The notes beneath the pieces are model-generated. The model was given only the letters and a program-made list of their open reading frames with translations. It was not told the origin of the DNA and did not search any database. A stretch of 64,000 nt of DNA, taken from the NCBI RefSeq assembly GCF_000526315.1, contig NZ_JAFV01000001.1, positions 248,001 through 312,000 of the forward strand. The letters are read 5' to 3'. Source of the DNA: Methylopila sp. 73B (GTDB lineage Bacteria; Pseudomonadota; Alphaproteobacteria; Rhizobiales; Methylopilaceae). The translations under genes were made by a program, and so were the position numbers. Below are positions 1 to 7,706 of the stretch, piece by piece. Position 1 is the stretch's first letter; each line of letters starts with the position of its first letter.

Positions 1-128
1 TGCGCCGGGCCGGCGCCGACGCCGTCGGCCGCAGCCTGCCCGAGGTCGTCGCGCTCTGCCTCGCGGCCGGCGAGCCCCAGCCGGAGACGGGCGTCGCGGA
101 AGGACCGGTTCTCGCCGCCGTAACGTGA
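1..128 (+). CDS. C-terminal fragment of an unidentified protein
   Basis: An open frame enters from the left edge and ends at TGA 126-128. The visible tail of about 41 residues reads through ADAVGRSLPEVVALCLAAGE and ends LAAVT. Codon use is GC-rich at third positions, as in neighbouring genes, which argues that this frame is real; the competing frame that stops at 121-123 gives an unlikely Ser/Arg/Pro-rich peptide. No domain can be named from so short a piece. It lies 33 bp before msrB on the same strand and could be cotranscribed with it. Confidence 0.45.
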   Translation, partial: RRAGADAVGRSLPEVVALCLAAGEPQPETGVAEGPVLAAVT

Positions 129-161
129 CGTCGGGCCGGCGCGTACCTACATCCCGACCCG

Positions 162-590
162 ATGACACCCCCGATGGAGGCGCCCGAGATGCTGGACGAG
201 GTCTACGAGGTCACCCGCACCGACGAGGAATGGCGCGCGCTGCTCAGCCCCGAGCAGTACCAGGTGATGCGCCGCCACGGCACCGAGCGGCCCGGCAGCT
301 GTTCGCTGCTGCGCGAGAAGCGCCCCGGCGTCTTCGCCTGCGTGGGCTGCGGGCAGCCGCTGTTCCGCTCGGGCGAGAAGTTCGAGAGCGGCACGGGCTG
401 GCCGAGCTTCGACGCGCCGATCGACGGCGCGCTGGGCGAGACGGTCGACCGCAGCTACGGCATGACGCGCACCGAGGTGCACTGCGGCCGCTGCGGCAGC
501 CACATGGGCCACGTCTTCCCCGACGGCCCGCCGCCGACCGGCCTGCGCTACTGCATCAACGGCGTCGCGCTGGCGTTCGAGCCGGATTGA
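162..590 (+). CDS. msrB: peptide-methionine (R)-S-oxide reductase MsrB
   Basis: 142 aa, normal for the family. It reduces the R-sulfoxide of methionine in oxidised proteins, with electrons usually from thioredoxin. Visible: the HGTERPG segment, GTGWPSF, two CxxC zinc pairs (Cys60/Cys63 and Cys108/Cys111), and the catalytic segment RYCING with Cys131 as the sulfoxide-attacking residue. Most MsrBs have RYCINS here, so Gly after Asn is a small deviation. There is no signal peptide, so it is cytoplasmic. An in-frame Met at residue 5 is an alternative start. The family assignment is secure. Confidence 0.93.
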   Translation: MTPPMEAPEMLDEVYEVTRTDEEWRALLSPEQYQVMRRHGTERPGSCSLLREKRPGVFACVGCGQPLFRSGEKFESGTGWPSFDAPIDGALGETVDRSYGMTRTEVHCGRCGSHMGHVFPDGPPPTGLRYCINGVALAFEPD

Positions 591-649
591 GGGCGATGCG
601 CCGCGCGGCGCTTTCCCGCGCCGCGTCGGTCGTCTAGGGTCGGGTCTTC

Positions 650-2188
650 ATGGATCTGCTGCCGATCCTGCCGATCGTCGTCGGGCTGTGGTGCGTGGCC
701 TTTCTCGTCCGCGCCGTCGCGGTCGCCCGACGCGGCGGCCCGTTCGCGACGGGGTGGGCGGTGAAGGCGACGCTGGCGCTGCTCGGCGTCGGCGCGGCCG
801 TGGCGCTGGGGTCCGAGACGGCGCTCTACGGCGTTTCCGCGGGCTGGGCGCTGCTGCTCGTCGTTCCGGCGCTCGCCGCGCAGGGGCAGGCGCGCGAGCT
901 CGCCGGTCTGCGGTTCGAGCGCGCCCGCGTTTACGCTGAGATCGTCCGCCTGCTGCATCCCATCGACGGCTGGCGCGGCGCGCCGGACCTGATGCGCGCG
1001 CTCGCACGGGCGCAGGCGGGCGACGTGTCCGTCGTCCCCGAACTCCGGCGAAGGCTCGCGGCGGACGACCTTCCCGCCGGCGCCCGGCCCTATGTCTGGG
1101 GCGAGATCGCGCGGCTGACCGGGGATTGGGACGGGCTGCTCGCCCTGCGCGGCCCAACTCATCCGGCGACGGCGGGTCTTCGGCTGCGGGCGCTCGGCGA
1201 GACCGGCCGCCTCGTGGGGCTGGCGGATGAGCACGCCCGGCTGGAGGAGCCGGACCCCTTCGCCGATCTCATGCTGTTCGCCTTCTCCGGGCGCAAGCGC
1301 GGCGTCGCGGCCCTGATCGGCGGCGCGCCCTTTGCGGCGTTGAGCCCGAGCGCCAAGGACTTCTGGCGCGCGACGGCTGCGATCGTCGCCGACCCCGGCG
1401 ACGCCGCGGCGCGCGCGCTGGTGCAGGCGAGCGCGGCGGGGCCGCAAAGGGACGCGTTGGTCGCCCGCAGGCTCGGGGGCCGGCTCGGCGCGCGCGCGGC
1501 GCTCGACCCCGAGACCTCGGCCGCGATCGACCGTCTCGAGCACGACGTCGTCACGGCGATGGCTGCGACGGCTCCCGCCGTCAGGCGCAGGCCGATCGTC
1601 ACGGCGATGCTGATCGCGGCCAACGTCGCGGCCTTCGGCGCGGAGATCGTGGTCGGCGGCTGGGGCGGGCCGACCGACCTCGACACGCTGTACCAGCTCG
1701 GCGCGCTCTGGCCGCCCTCCGTGCTGGAGGACGGCGAGTGGTGGCGGCTCGGCTCCGCCATGTTCCTGCACTTCGGCGCGCTGCACCTCGCCCTGAACAT
1801 GCTGGCGCTCGCCCTCTTCGGGCGTCGGGTCGAGCTGAGGGTCGGGCCCTGGCGCATGGCCGCGCTCTACGCGCTGGCCGGCCTCGGCTCCATGGCGGGC
1901 GTGCTCGCGCTCGGCGCGTTCCGCGGCGCGGAGCCGGATCTGCTCGTCGGCGCGTCCGGCGCGATCTTCGGCGTGGTCGGCGCCTTCGGCGCGCTGCTGG
2001 TCACGGACGTCCGCGAGGGCCGGCGCGGCGCCCGCCGGAGGCTGATCGAACTCGGCGCCATCGTCGCGCTCCAGATCGCGTTCGACGCGCTGACGCCCGA
2101 GATCAGCATGTCCGCCCACGCCTTCGGCTTCGTCCTCGGCCTCGTCGCCGGGCTGGCGCTTTCCGGCGTCACTCGCCGACGTAGCTGA
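650..2188 (+). CDS. rhomboid-family intramembrane serine protease with N-terminal extension
   Basis: 512 aa. Residues 1-90 contain about three hydrophobic segments. Residues 90-315 are a soluble Ala/Arg/Leu-rich helical region resembling solenoid repeats. From about 320 the rhomboid membrane domain begins. Rhomboid marks: HFGALHLALNML (the conserved HxxxN region), GASGAIFG with nucleophile Ser436, and SAHAFGF with catalytic His490. The family cleaves membrane-spanning substrates; the substrate here is unknown. The common bacterial rhomboid is about 200-280 aa, so the N-terminal half is extra. The last 20 bp overlap the convergent gene ending at 2169. Confidence 0.85.
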   Translation: MDLLPILPIVVGLWCVAFLVRAVAVARRGGPFATGWAVKATLALLGVGAAVALGSETALYGVSAGWALLLVVPALAAQGQARELAGLRFERARVYAEIVRLLHPIDGWRGAPDLMRALARAQAGDVSVVPELRRRLAADDLPAGARPYVWGEIARLTGDWDGLLALRGPTHPATAGLRLRALGETGRLVGLADEHARLEEPDPFADLMLFAFSGRKRGVAALIGGAPFAALSPSAKDFWRATAAIVADPGDAAARALVQASAAGPQRDALVARRLGGRLGARAALDPETSAAIDRLEHDVVTAMAATAPAVRRRPIVTAMLIAANVAAFGAEIVVGGWGGPTDLDTLYQLGALWPPSVLEDGEWWRLGSAMFLHFGALHLALNMLALALFGRRVELRVGPWRMAALYALAGLGSMAGVLALGAFRGAEPDLLVGASGAIFGVVGAFGALLVTDVREGRRGARRRLIELGAIVALQIAFDALTPEISMSAHAFGFVLGLVAGLALSGVTRRRS

Positions 2189-3521
2189 CGCGGTAGACCG
2201 CGCCGTTGTGGTCGTCGGAAACGAGCAACGATCCGTCCGAGAGCGGCTGGACGTCGACCGGGCGGCCCACGTACTCGTCGTTCTGCACGAAGCCGCTGAG
2301 GAACGACTCGACCCCCGTCACGCGGCCCATGCCGTCGCGCAGCACGGCGACCACGTCGGCCTGCTTGCGCGCCCGGTTCCAGGGACCGTGGCGCGCGACG
2401 AAGATGGCGTTGCGATACTTCTCCGGGAACGCCGTCCCCCGGTAAAACCGCATGCCGAGCGGCGCGGCGTGAGGGCCGAGCAGCGCCTCAGGCGCGGTGA
2501 ATTCGGCGCAGGAGCGCCTGGCGCCGAAGGCCGGGTCCGGCAGCAGGCCGGAGTGGCAATAGGGGAAGCCGAAGTCCTGGCCGAGGCGCGTCACGTGGTT
2601 GAGCTCGTCCGACGGCTCGGGGTTGGTCAGGCCGTCGCGCTGGTTGTCGGTGAACCAGAGGTCGCCGGTCGTCGGATCGAAATCGAACCCCACGGAAAAC
2701 CTGATGCCGCGGGCGACCGTCTCCACGCCGGTCCCGTCGAGGTTCATGCGGAGGATCCGGCCGTGCGCGTCGTCGGGCCGGCACACGTTGCAGGGCGATC
2801 CGACCGTCACGTAGAGCTTGCCGTCCGGGCCGACCTTCACCGCCTTCCAGCTGTTCGGCGCCTCGGCCGGAAACGCGTCGTAGACCACCCTCGGTTCGCC
2901 GGGTCGGTCGATCCGGTCTTCGATCGCGTCGAAGCGCAGGATCTTGCGCGGGGTCGCGACGTAGAGCGCGCCACCGGCGACTTCAATCCCGTTCGGCAGC
3001 GGCGTGTCGTCGAGCACGACATGGACGGCCCGTCCGCCGGCGGGCGTCTTCACCAGCGCGTAGACGCGGTTCGCCACGAACAGCGAGGAGACGAAGACCG
3101 TGCCGCGCGGACCCTCCCGCAGCATGCGGGCGTCCAGCACGTCGCTCGCGAAGGTCTCGACCTTAAAGCCGGGCGGCGCCCTGAGCTTCGGGGTCGGCAG
3201 CTCGTCCGCGGGCGTCGCCGCCGGAAACACCGAGGGCGGCGCGAGCCGGCGCGGGCTTTCGGACGGCGGCCGGCCGATCGCCCAGAAGTCCTCCGCGGCG
3301 GCGGCCGGCGACAGGGCAGCGACCAGAAGCAGGGCGGCCGCGGCGAGGCGGCGGATAGGGTCGAGCGTCGCTATGGCGGTCCGTCTCCTGCGGCCGCCGT
3401 CTCCGAAGCGGCGGCCTGTCGCGCGCGACGCTAGCTTCGCCGAGGCCCATCGCCAAGCGCAACTCCTGGCGGTTGCGCGGCCTTGAAGGTGAGCGCAGGA
3501 TCGCCGCGCACGGGCCGCCAT
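2169..3521 (-). CDS. sorbosone-dehydrogenase-family periplasmic beta-propeller protein
   Basis: This is a PQQ-type soluble sugar/aldehyde dehydrogenase fold (L-sorbosone dehydrogenase family). An export signal (LAAAALLLVAALSP, then AAAA/ED) ends near 3293, so the mature protein is about 375 aa. Family marks: PNGIEV, the VGSPCNVC cysteine pair, DLWFTDNQRDG, DELNHV, DFGFPYCHSG, GRPVDVQPLSDGSLLVSDD. The start is uncertain: the only in-frame ATG between the signal peptide and the divergent gene is at 3521, which gives an unusually long n-region of about 50 residues, and I see no good RBS. It is a paralogue of the gene at 3550, with which it shares a very short divergent promoter region. PQQ binding is inferred from family only. 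Confidence 0.8.
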   Translation of the reverse strand: MAARARRSCAHLQGRATARSCAWRWASAKLASRATGRRFGDGGRRRRTAIATLDPIRRLAAAALLLVAALSPAAAAEDFWAIGRPPSESPRRLAPPSVFPAATPADELPTPKLRAPPGFKVETFASDVLDARMLREGPRGTVFVSSLFVANRVYALVKTPAGGRAVHVVLDDTPLPNGIEVAGGALYVATPRKILRFDAIEDRIDRPGEPRVVYDAFPAEAPNSWKAVKVGPDGKLYVTVGSPCNVCRPDDAHGRILRMNLDGTGVETVARGIRFSVGFDFDPTTGDLWFTDNQRDGLTNPEPSDELNHVTRLGQDFGFPYCHSGLLPDPAFGARRSCAEFTAPEALLGPHAAPLGMRFYRGTAFPEKYRNAIFVARHGPWNRARKQADVVAVLRDGMGRVTGVESFLSGFVQNDEYVGRPVDVQPLSDGSLLVSDDHNGAVYRVSYVGE

Positions 3522-3549
3522 AAGGCCCGGCTCAGGGAGTGAAACGGAC

Positions 3550-4800
3550 ATGGGAAAATCGCGTCTTTGCGCCGCGACGGCGCTCGCTCTTTTGTTTTCG
3601 ATTCCGGCCCATGCGGCCGACGACGCCCTCGACAAGCTTGGCGGGTTCCGCACGACGGGCACGAGCCTCGACATTCCGCAGGTCGAGCAAGGCGGCAAGA
3701 AGGCCGAGAACCTCAAAGCCATCGCGCAGAAGATCAAGGTTCCGGACGGCTTCAAGGTGGAGCTCTACGCGGTCGTGCCGGACGCTCGGCACATGGCGGT
3801 CGGAACCAACGTCGGCGTCGTCTTCGTCGGCACGCGCAAGTCCAAGGCCTACGCCGTCACCGACCGCGACGGCGACCATGTGGCCGACGAGGTGAAGGAG
3901 TTCGCGCCTTCGCTGAAGAAGAGCGTGCCGAACGGCATGTGCTTCACCAAGGACGGCTTCCTCTACGTCATCGAGCACAACCGCGCGTTGCTCTTTCCGG
4001 CGGCGGAGTTCTTCTACGAGAGCCCGGACGTCGCTGTGGCGGTGATCGCGGAGCAGCTGATCCCGAAGGAGGACGAGAGCTTCAACCACGGCGCGCGCAC
4101 CTGCGCGATCGGTCCGGACAACAAGCTCTACATAACGCTCGGCCAGCCGTTCAACGTGCCGGCCAAGGAGAAGCTCGAGGGCTTCGCGGAGGCCGGGATC
4201 GGCGGGATCATCCGCATGGACCGCGACGGCAAGAACCGCGAGGTCTTCGCGCGCGGGATCCGCAATTCCGTCGGCCTCGACTTCAACCCGGCGAACGGCG
4301 AACTCTGGTTCACCGACAATCAGGTGGACGGCATGGGCGACGACATCCCGCCCGGCGAGCTGAACCGCGCGCCGAAGCCGGGCATGAACTTCGGCTTCCC
4401 GTGGTACGGCGGCGGCAAGATCCGCACGGTCGAGTACAAGGACGAGGAACCGCCGGCGGACGTGACCTTCCCGGAGGTGGAGTACACAGCGCATGCGGCC
4501 GACCTCGGCATGCGGTTCTATGCGGCGGAGCAGTTTCCGGAGAAGTGGCGCGGCGGGATCTTCGCCGCCGAACACGGCTCCTGGAACCGGACCAAGCCGG
4601 TCGGGGGACGGATCATGTTCACCTCGGTGAAGGCCGACGGCTCGGCGGACAAGACCGAGGTCTTCGCCGAAGGCTGGCTCGATCCGAAGACCGGGCGCTA
4701 TCTCGGCCGCCCTGTGGACGTCGCCATCGCGCTGGACGGGTCGATGCTCGTCTCCGACGACCTGTCGGGCGCGATCTGGCGCATCTCCTACGGCGAGTGA
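3550..4800 (+). CDS. sorbosone-dehydrogenase-family PQQ-type oxidoreductase, exported
   Basis: 416 aa with a signal peptide (basic start, hydrophobic core ALALLFSIP, cleavage after AHA). The RBS GGGAG lies about 10 bp before ATG. The beta-propeller repeats carry NGMCFTKDG, NHGARTCAIGPDNKLYITLGQPFNV, GELWFTDNQVDGMGDD, GELNRAPKPGMNFGFPWY, EHGSWNRTKPVGGRI and GRPVDVAIALDGSMLVSDD. It lacks the CNVC cysteine pair of the divergent paralogue (FNVP at that position). The downstream c-type cytochrome overlaps its stop codon, so the likely role is periplasmic oxidation of an aldose or aldehyde with electrons passed to that cytochrome. The substrate is not predictable. Confidence 0.86.
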   Translation: MGKSRLCAATALALLFSIPAHAADDALDKLGGFRTTGTSLDIPQVEQGGKKAENLKAIAQKIKVPDGFKVELYAVVPDARHMAVGTNVGVVFVGTRKSKAYAVTDRDGDHVADEVKEFAPSLKKSVPNGMCFTKDGFLYVIEHNRALLFPAAEFFYESPDVAVAVIAEQLIPKEDESFNHGARTCAIGPDNKLYITLGQPFNVPAKEKLEGFAEAGIGGIIRMDRDGKNREVFARGIRNSVGLDFNPANGELWFTDNQVDGMGDDIPPGELNRAPKPGMNFGFPWYGGGKIRTVEYKDEEPPADVTFPEVEYTAHAADLGMRFYAAEQFPEKWRGGIFAAEHGSWNRTKPVGGRIMFTSVKADGSADKTEVFAEGWLDPKTGRYLGRPVDVAIALDGSMLVSDDLSGAIWRISYGE

Positions 4801-5126
4801 TGCGCGCGCGGGCGTGTCTCCTCGCGGGCCTCGCGGTCCTGTCGCTTACCGCGGCGCCGGCGTTCGCCGACGCCGCGGCGGGAAAGGACAAGGCGCAGGC
4901 CTGCGCGGCCTGCCACGGGCTCGACGGTCTGTCGCAGATGCCGAACGCGCCGCACATCGCGGGGCAGCCGGAGATCTACCTCAAGGCGCAGCTCGAGGCG
5001 TTCCGGTCCGGCGCGCGGGTGAACGAGATGATGTCGGTGGTCGCCAAGGGCCTCACCGACGAGGACATCGACGACCTCGTCGCCTGGTACTCGGCGATCG
5101 AGGTGACGGCGAAGCCGCCGGAGTGA
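4800..5126 (+). CDS. exported c-type cytochrome, single haem
   Basis: 108 aa. The start ATG overlaps the stop TGA of the dehydrogenase gene (TGATG), implying translational coupling. The signal peptide ends at AFA/D (residues 1-23). The haem attachment motif CAACH is at residues 35-39. The fold matches short class I cytochromes of the c553/c4 type: GQPEIYLKAQLEAFRSG, then Met77 or Met78 as the probable axial ligand, and a terminal helix LTDEDIDDLVAWYS. It is most likely the electron acceptor of the preceding dehydrogenase. Confidence 0.9.
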   Translation: MRARACLLAGLAVLSLTAAPAFADAAAGKDKAQACAACHGLDGLSQMPNAPHIAGQPEIYLKAQLEAFRSGARVNEMMSVVAKGLTDEDIDDLVAWYSAIEVTAKPPE

Positions 5127-5243
5127 GGCCTTCGCGCCTCGCGCCTCTGCGAAACGTTAAGCGGTTGGCGGCATAGAGGACGGCGCGCCCCAGATTCGCC
5201 GCATGGCGGGCGGATCGGGACGTGCTCGTTTCCGGAGACCGCC

Positions 5244-6038
5244 ATGCGCCTGGTCCGCCTGCTCGCCGTCGCCCTTGGCCTCGCGCCCTTCGCCGCGCAG
5301 GCGGCCGACGTAGAGCCGCGCCTGACGATCGTCGCGCCGGACGCCTCGGCGCGCACCGTCGCCCTGACGCTCGACGCCTGCTCCGGCGCGACCGACCACC
5401 GGGTGCTCGACATGCTGGTGGCCGAGGCCATCCCCGCGACGGTGTTCGTCACCCACCGCTGGATCCGATCGAACCCCGCCGGCCTCGCGACCCTGAAGGC
5501 GCATCCCGAGCTGTTCGAGATCGAGAACCACGGCGAGAACCATGTGCCGGCGGTGACCGACGTCTCGCGGGTGTTCGGCCTCAAGACCGCCGGCTCGCTG
5601 GAGGCGGTCCGCGCCGAGGTCGCCGGCGGCGCCGCCGCGGTCGAGGCGGCGACGGGCGTGCGCCCGCGGTGGTACCGCGACGCGACCGCCCGCTACAGCC
5701 CAGACGCGGTCGCCGAGATCAAGGCGCAGGGGTTTTCGATCGCGGGCTACTCGCTGAACGCCGACATGGGCGCCTCGCTGATGGCGCCGACCGTCGCGCG
5801 GCGGGTGGCGGCCGCGAAGTCCGGCGACGTCATCATCGCCCACATCAACCAACCCGGCCGGGCTGCGGGGGAGGGGCTCGCGGCCGGCGTCAGGGCGCTG
5901 AAGGCGGCCGGCGCGCGGTTCGTGCTGCTGAAGGACGTCGAGACCCAGTCGGACGACGGCCCGGAGACCGCAATCGCGGTGCGGAAGGCGGCGCCCGCCC
6001 AGCCGGGCGCTGCGCCGAAGAAGGTCAAGACGTCCTGA
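5244..6038 (+). CDS. exported polysaccharide deacetylase (NodB-like, CE4)
   Basis: 264 aa with signal peptide MRLVRLLAVALGLAPFAAQA. The NodB-homology barrel is recognisable but divergent: VALTLDACSG replaces the classic TFDDG, and FEIENHGENH supplies the metal-binding HxxxH-type pair. RPRWYRDATARYSP stands at the RxPxG position and NADMGAS near the last motifs. The family hydrolyses N- or O-acetyl groups from glycans; periplasmic polysaccharide or peptidoglycan is a reasonable but unproven target. The Ala/Lys-rich tail after residue 235 is probably disordered. Confidence 0.8.
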   Translation: MRLVRLLAVALGLAPFAAQAADVEPRLTIVAPDASARTVALTLDACSGATDHRVLDMLVAEAIPATVFVTHRWIRSNPAGLATLKAHPELFEIENHGENHVPAVTDVSRVFGLKTAGSLEAVRAEVAGGAAAVEAATGVRPRWYRDATARYSPDAVAEIKAQGFSIAGYSLNADMGASLMAPTVARRVAAAKSGDVIIAHINQPGRAAGEGLAAGVRALKAAGARFVLLKDVETQSDDGPETAIAVRKAAPAQPGAAPKKVKTS

Positions 6039-6059
6039 CGTTCAGTAACGTGCCGACGC

Positions 6060-7412
6060 TCAGAGGCCGCTGGCGAAGTCGTAGAGCAGCTTCATGTTGA
6101 GCGCGACGATGATCGCCGCGGTGACGGCCGCCGCGACGCTCATCCAACGCGGCGCGACGAAGTCGCCCATCTTCGAGCGGCTGGCGGTGAACCACACCAG
6201 CGGGATGACCGCGAAGGGCAGCTGCAGGCTCAGCACCACCTGGCTCATCACCAGGAGCTGCGACGTGCCGCTCTCGCCGTAGATCAGCGTGACGACGATC
6301 GCCGGGGTGATCGCGATGGCGCGGGTGATCAGGCGGCGCAGCCACGGCGCGAGCCGGATGCGCAGGAAGCCCTCCATCACCACCTGGCCCGCGAGCGTCG
6401 CGGTGATGGTCGAGTTCAGGCCGCAGCAGAGCAGGGCGACGCCGAAGGCGGTGGCGGCGATCGCGCCGCCGAGCAGCGGCCCCAGCAGCGTGTGCGCCTC
6501 GCCCAGCTCCGCCACTTCCGTGCGCCCGTTGGCGTGGAAGGCGGCCGCGGCGAGGATCAGGATCGAGGCGTTGATGACGAAGGCGAACACCAGCGCGATC
6601 GTCGAGTCCGTCGTCGCGTAGCGGATCGCCTCGCGCTTGCCGGCGTCGGTGCGCTCGTAGCCGCGGGTCTGCACCACCGAGGAGTGGAGGTAGAGATTGT
6701 GCGGCATCACCGTCGCGCCGACGATGCCGAGCGCGATGTAGAGCATCGCCGGGTTGTTCACGAGTTCGCTGGTGGGCGCGACGCCGCGGATGATCGCGCC
6801 GAGATCCGGATCGGCCATCGCAAGCTGCACCGCGAAGCAGGCGGCGATGACGAACAGCAGCCCGATGACGAAGGCCTCGATCCAGCGGAAGCCGACCCGC
6901 TGCAGCAGCAGCACCAGGAACACGTCGAGCGCGGTGAGCACCACGCCGATCTCGAGCGGAATGCCGAACAGCAGGTTGAGGCCGATCGCGGTGCCTATGA
7001 CCTCGGCGAGGTCGGTGGCGCAGATCGCGGCCTCGGCCAGGATCCACAGCGCGAAGGCCACGGGCTTCGGGAAGGCGTCGCGGCAGGCCTGGGCGAGGTC
7101 GCGGCCCGCGCCGACGCCGAGCCGGGCGCACAGCGCCTGCAGCAGCATCGCCATCAGGCTCGACAGCACGACCACCGCCATCAGCGCATAGCCGAACTGG
7201 GAGCCGCCCGCGAGCGAGGTCGCCCAGTTGCCGGGGTCCATGTAGCCGACGGCGACGAGGTAGCCCGGCCCCACGAAGGCGAGGAATCGCCGCAGCGGGG
7301 TGCGCCCGCGCACGCCGACCGAGCCGTTGACCTCCGCGAGCGACGCTTCGCCCGGGCGGCCGCGCCATCCGGAAAACGGCGAGTCGGGCAGGCGCTCGGT
7401 CAGTTCAGTCAT
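6060..7412 (-). CDS. mntH: Nramp-family Mn2+/Fe2+ transporter MntH
   Basis: 450 aa from the chosen ATG at 7412. The frame stays open upstream to 7541, but that part has coding-unlike composition and contains the operator-like palindrome. About 11 membrane helices. Nramp signatures: DPGN at 59-62 in TM1, and ATVMPHN with Ala233 and Met236 in TM6, the soft-ligand pair typical of proton-coupled manganese transporters. It imports Mn2+ across the inner membrane. It is divergent from ppdK. A Fur/Mur-like inverted repeat 41 bp upstream suggests metal control. Confidence 0.93.
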   Translation of the reverse strand: MTELTERLPDSPFSGWRGRPGEASLAEVNGSVGVRGRTPLRRFLAFVGPGYLVAVGYMDPGNWATSLAGGSQFGYALMAVVVLSSLMAMLLQALCARLGVGAGRDLAQACRDAFPKPVAFALWILAEAAICATDLAEVIGTAIGLNLLFGIPLEIGVVLTALDVFLVLLLQRVGFRWIEAFVIGLLFVIAACFAVQLAMADPDLGAIIRGVAPTSELVNNPAMLYIALGIVGATVMPHNLYLHSSVVQTRGYERTDAGKREAIRYATTDSTIALVFAFVINASILILAAAAFHANGRTEVAELGEAHTLLGPLLGGAIAATAFGVALLCCGLNSTITATLAGQVVMEGFLRIRLAPWLRRLITRAIAITPAIVVTLIYGESGTSQLLVMSQVVLSLQLPFAVIPLVWFTASRSKMGDFVAPRWMSVAAAVTAAIIVALNMKLLYDFASGL

Positions 7413-7452
7413 CGGGAAGGGCTCGCTGGCAGGGGGACGGAGGGCAGACGAG

Positions 7453-7508
7453 AACGATAATCGTTTGCAACACGATTTTTTGCAAGTGGTTCGCAAAAGC
7501 AATTTTGC
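7453..7508 (-). promoter_or_regulatory. candidate Fur/Mur operator and promoter region of mntH
   Basis: AACGATAATCGTT at 7453-7465 is a perfect 6-1-6 inverted repeat. It matches 11 of 13 positions of the core of the Fur consensus (AATGATAATCATT). It continues into a run of TTGCAA-like words: TTTGCAA at 7464, TTGCAA at 7480, and GCAATTTTGC at 7499-7508. The segment is much more AT-rich than its surroundings and sits 41-96 bp upstream of the mntH ATG. In alphaproteobacteria, manganese uptake genes are commonly controlled by the Fur homologue Mur or by MntR. Binding is inferred. Confidence 0.6.
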
Positions 7509-7706
7509 ACATGCGAAGGAGCGCTGGCGTTTGGCATGCAAGAAACAGAGCGTTTGAGGCCCGTTCGGGTTCCGTTATTCCTGCGCCGCAGCATCGCTCT
7601 GCGACAACTTGCCATTGAACGAAAGGCGTGCAAGGTCCCTAATGCCGGGCATGTAGGGTCTCTAAATGGCCCTCGGGGGAACCGGCGGACACGCGGAGAA
7701 CGACGC

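Noticed and set aside
548-2119. Long minus-strand frame opposite the rhomboid gene
   Set aside because: Arg/Ala/Pro-rich translation without a fold, against a plus-strand product with intact catalytic Ser and His.
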